NCBI RefSeq assembly: GCF_023674465.1 | Contig: NZ_CP098400.1 | Span: 1,240,001 to 1,304,000 of the forward strand | Direction: 5' to 3' | Length of the DNA: 64,000 nucleotides | From: Xiashengella succiniciproducens | GTDB taxonomy: Bacteria > Bacteroidota > Bacteroidia > Bacteroidales > Marinilabiliaceae | Part shown: in pieces, positions 63,745 to 64,000 of the stretch | Layout: every line of letters starts with the position of its first letter | Numbering within the stretch: position 1 is the first letter of the stretch | Translations under genes and position numbers: made by a program | The notes under the pieces: model-generated | The model's database searches: none | Seen by the model: only the letters and a program-made list of their open reading frames with translations | Told to the model about the DNA's origin: nothing

Positions 63745-64000
63745 TTAATGAAAGTCTTTCAGTGCGTTGTATAAATATTGTTGAAATCGATTTGTTAAAA
63801 GGAAAAGAGCTCCAAACAATGATAATTTTATAAAATTTGACTTTTTTGTTCTGTATAGATTGCTTTTAAATAGGTCTGCAAATGTTGTCAGGAATAGCTC
63901 GATACGTTTTGTTTTGATAATAGTATAAAAGTTAAATGCTACTATTTTTTGAAGATGCGCTATTGCGTCTTCTTTAATTAGACTGTTGCCGGAAATTTGT
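63745..64000 (-). CDS. C-terminal end of a polysaccharide-cluster gene, cut by the window edge
   Basis: The minus frame is open from the right edge to TTA 63745-63747, about 84 codons. It reads SLIKEDAIAHLQKIVAFNFY, ELFLTTFADLFKSNLYR and ends NRFQQYLYNALKDFH. Abuts the next gene's ATG with no gap, so it belongs to the same operon. It looks like the helical tail of a glycosyltransferase, but the product cannot be named. Confidence 0.6.
   Translation of the reverse strand, partial: QISGNSLIKEDAIAHLQKIVAFNFYTIIKTKRIELFLTTFADLFKSNLYRTKKSNFIKLSLFGALFLLTNRFQQYLYNALKDFH

Overview
The window comes from a Bacteroidota chromosome, most likely order Bacteroidales or Marinilabiliales. The evidence is a hybrid two-component regulator next to a SusC/SusD pair, Bacteroidota-type promoters (TTG, about 20 bp, then TAnnTTTG), Bacteroidota-style LptD and DnaA, a Na+-pumping oxaloacetate decarboxylase, and an rpsF-rpsR-rplI operon. 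Both ends cut a gene.

Layout. (1) 1-9348: a compact polysaccharide utilisation locus for glucuronoxylan side chains (hybrid regulator, SusC, SusD, GH67 alpha-glucuronidase). (2) 9352-16726: housekeeping genes: a SUI1/YciH-like factor, an NfnAB operon with a dihydroorotate-dehydrogenase-like third gene, a small lipoprotein with an amber codon in its signal peptide, ribosomal proteins S6, S18 and L9, RidA, then 3.75 copies of a 170-bp palindromic tandem repeat. (3) 16727-30915: envelope and core genes: LptD, a divergent N-acetylmuramoyl-L-alanine amidase, an MCE/MlaD protein, DnaA, a five-LysM protein with a periplasmic-binding-like domain, an ABC-F ATPase, RlmB, and a uroporphyrinogen-decarboxylase-family protein. 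(4) 31108-36327: the oadGAB sodium pump, a nucleotidyltransferase-like gene and a glutathione peroxidase.

(5) 36385-49057 is the accessory island and the most unusual part. The first 206 codons of a CPA2 cation/proton antiporter are fused in frame to a large polymorphic-toxin-like protein that carries an FN3 domain, an HExxH zincin-like block and a C39-like cysteine-peptidase tip. A probable lipoprotein immunity gene follows. Next is an orphan cassette that repeats 313 bp of the zincin block with perfect identity, carries an unrelated C-terminal tip, and is followed by a membrane-anchored candidate immunity gene. An IS1380-family transposase, an XRE gene fragment, an IS21-family element with an amber codon in istA, and an XRE plus SecB-like pair (a possible toxin-antitoxin-chaperone remnant with no toxin) complete the island.

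(6) 49138-64000: one long leftward surface-polysaccharide operon with about ten glycosyltransferases, a Wzy-like polymerase, a UDP-galactopyranose-mutase-like flavoprotein, and an MBOAT plus SGNH O-acylation pair. Its start lies beyond the right edge.

No tRNA, rRNA, CRISPR array or convincing riboswitch was seen. All functional assignments rest on reading motifs by eye; no database search was run.
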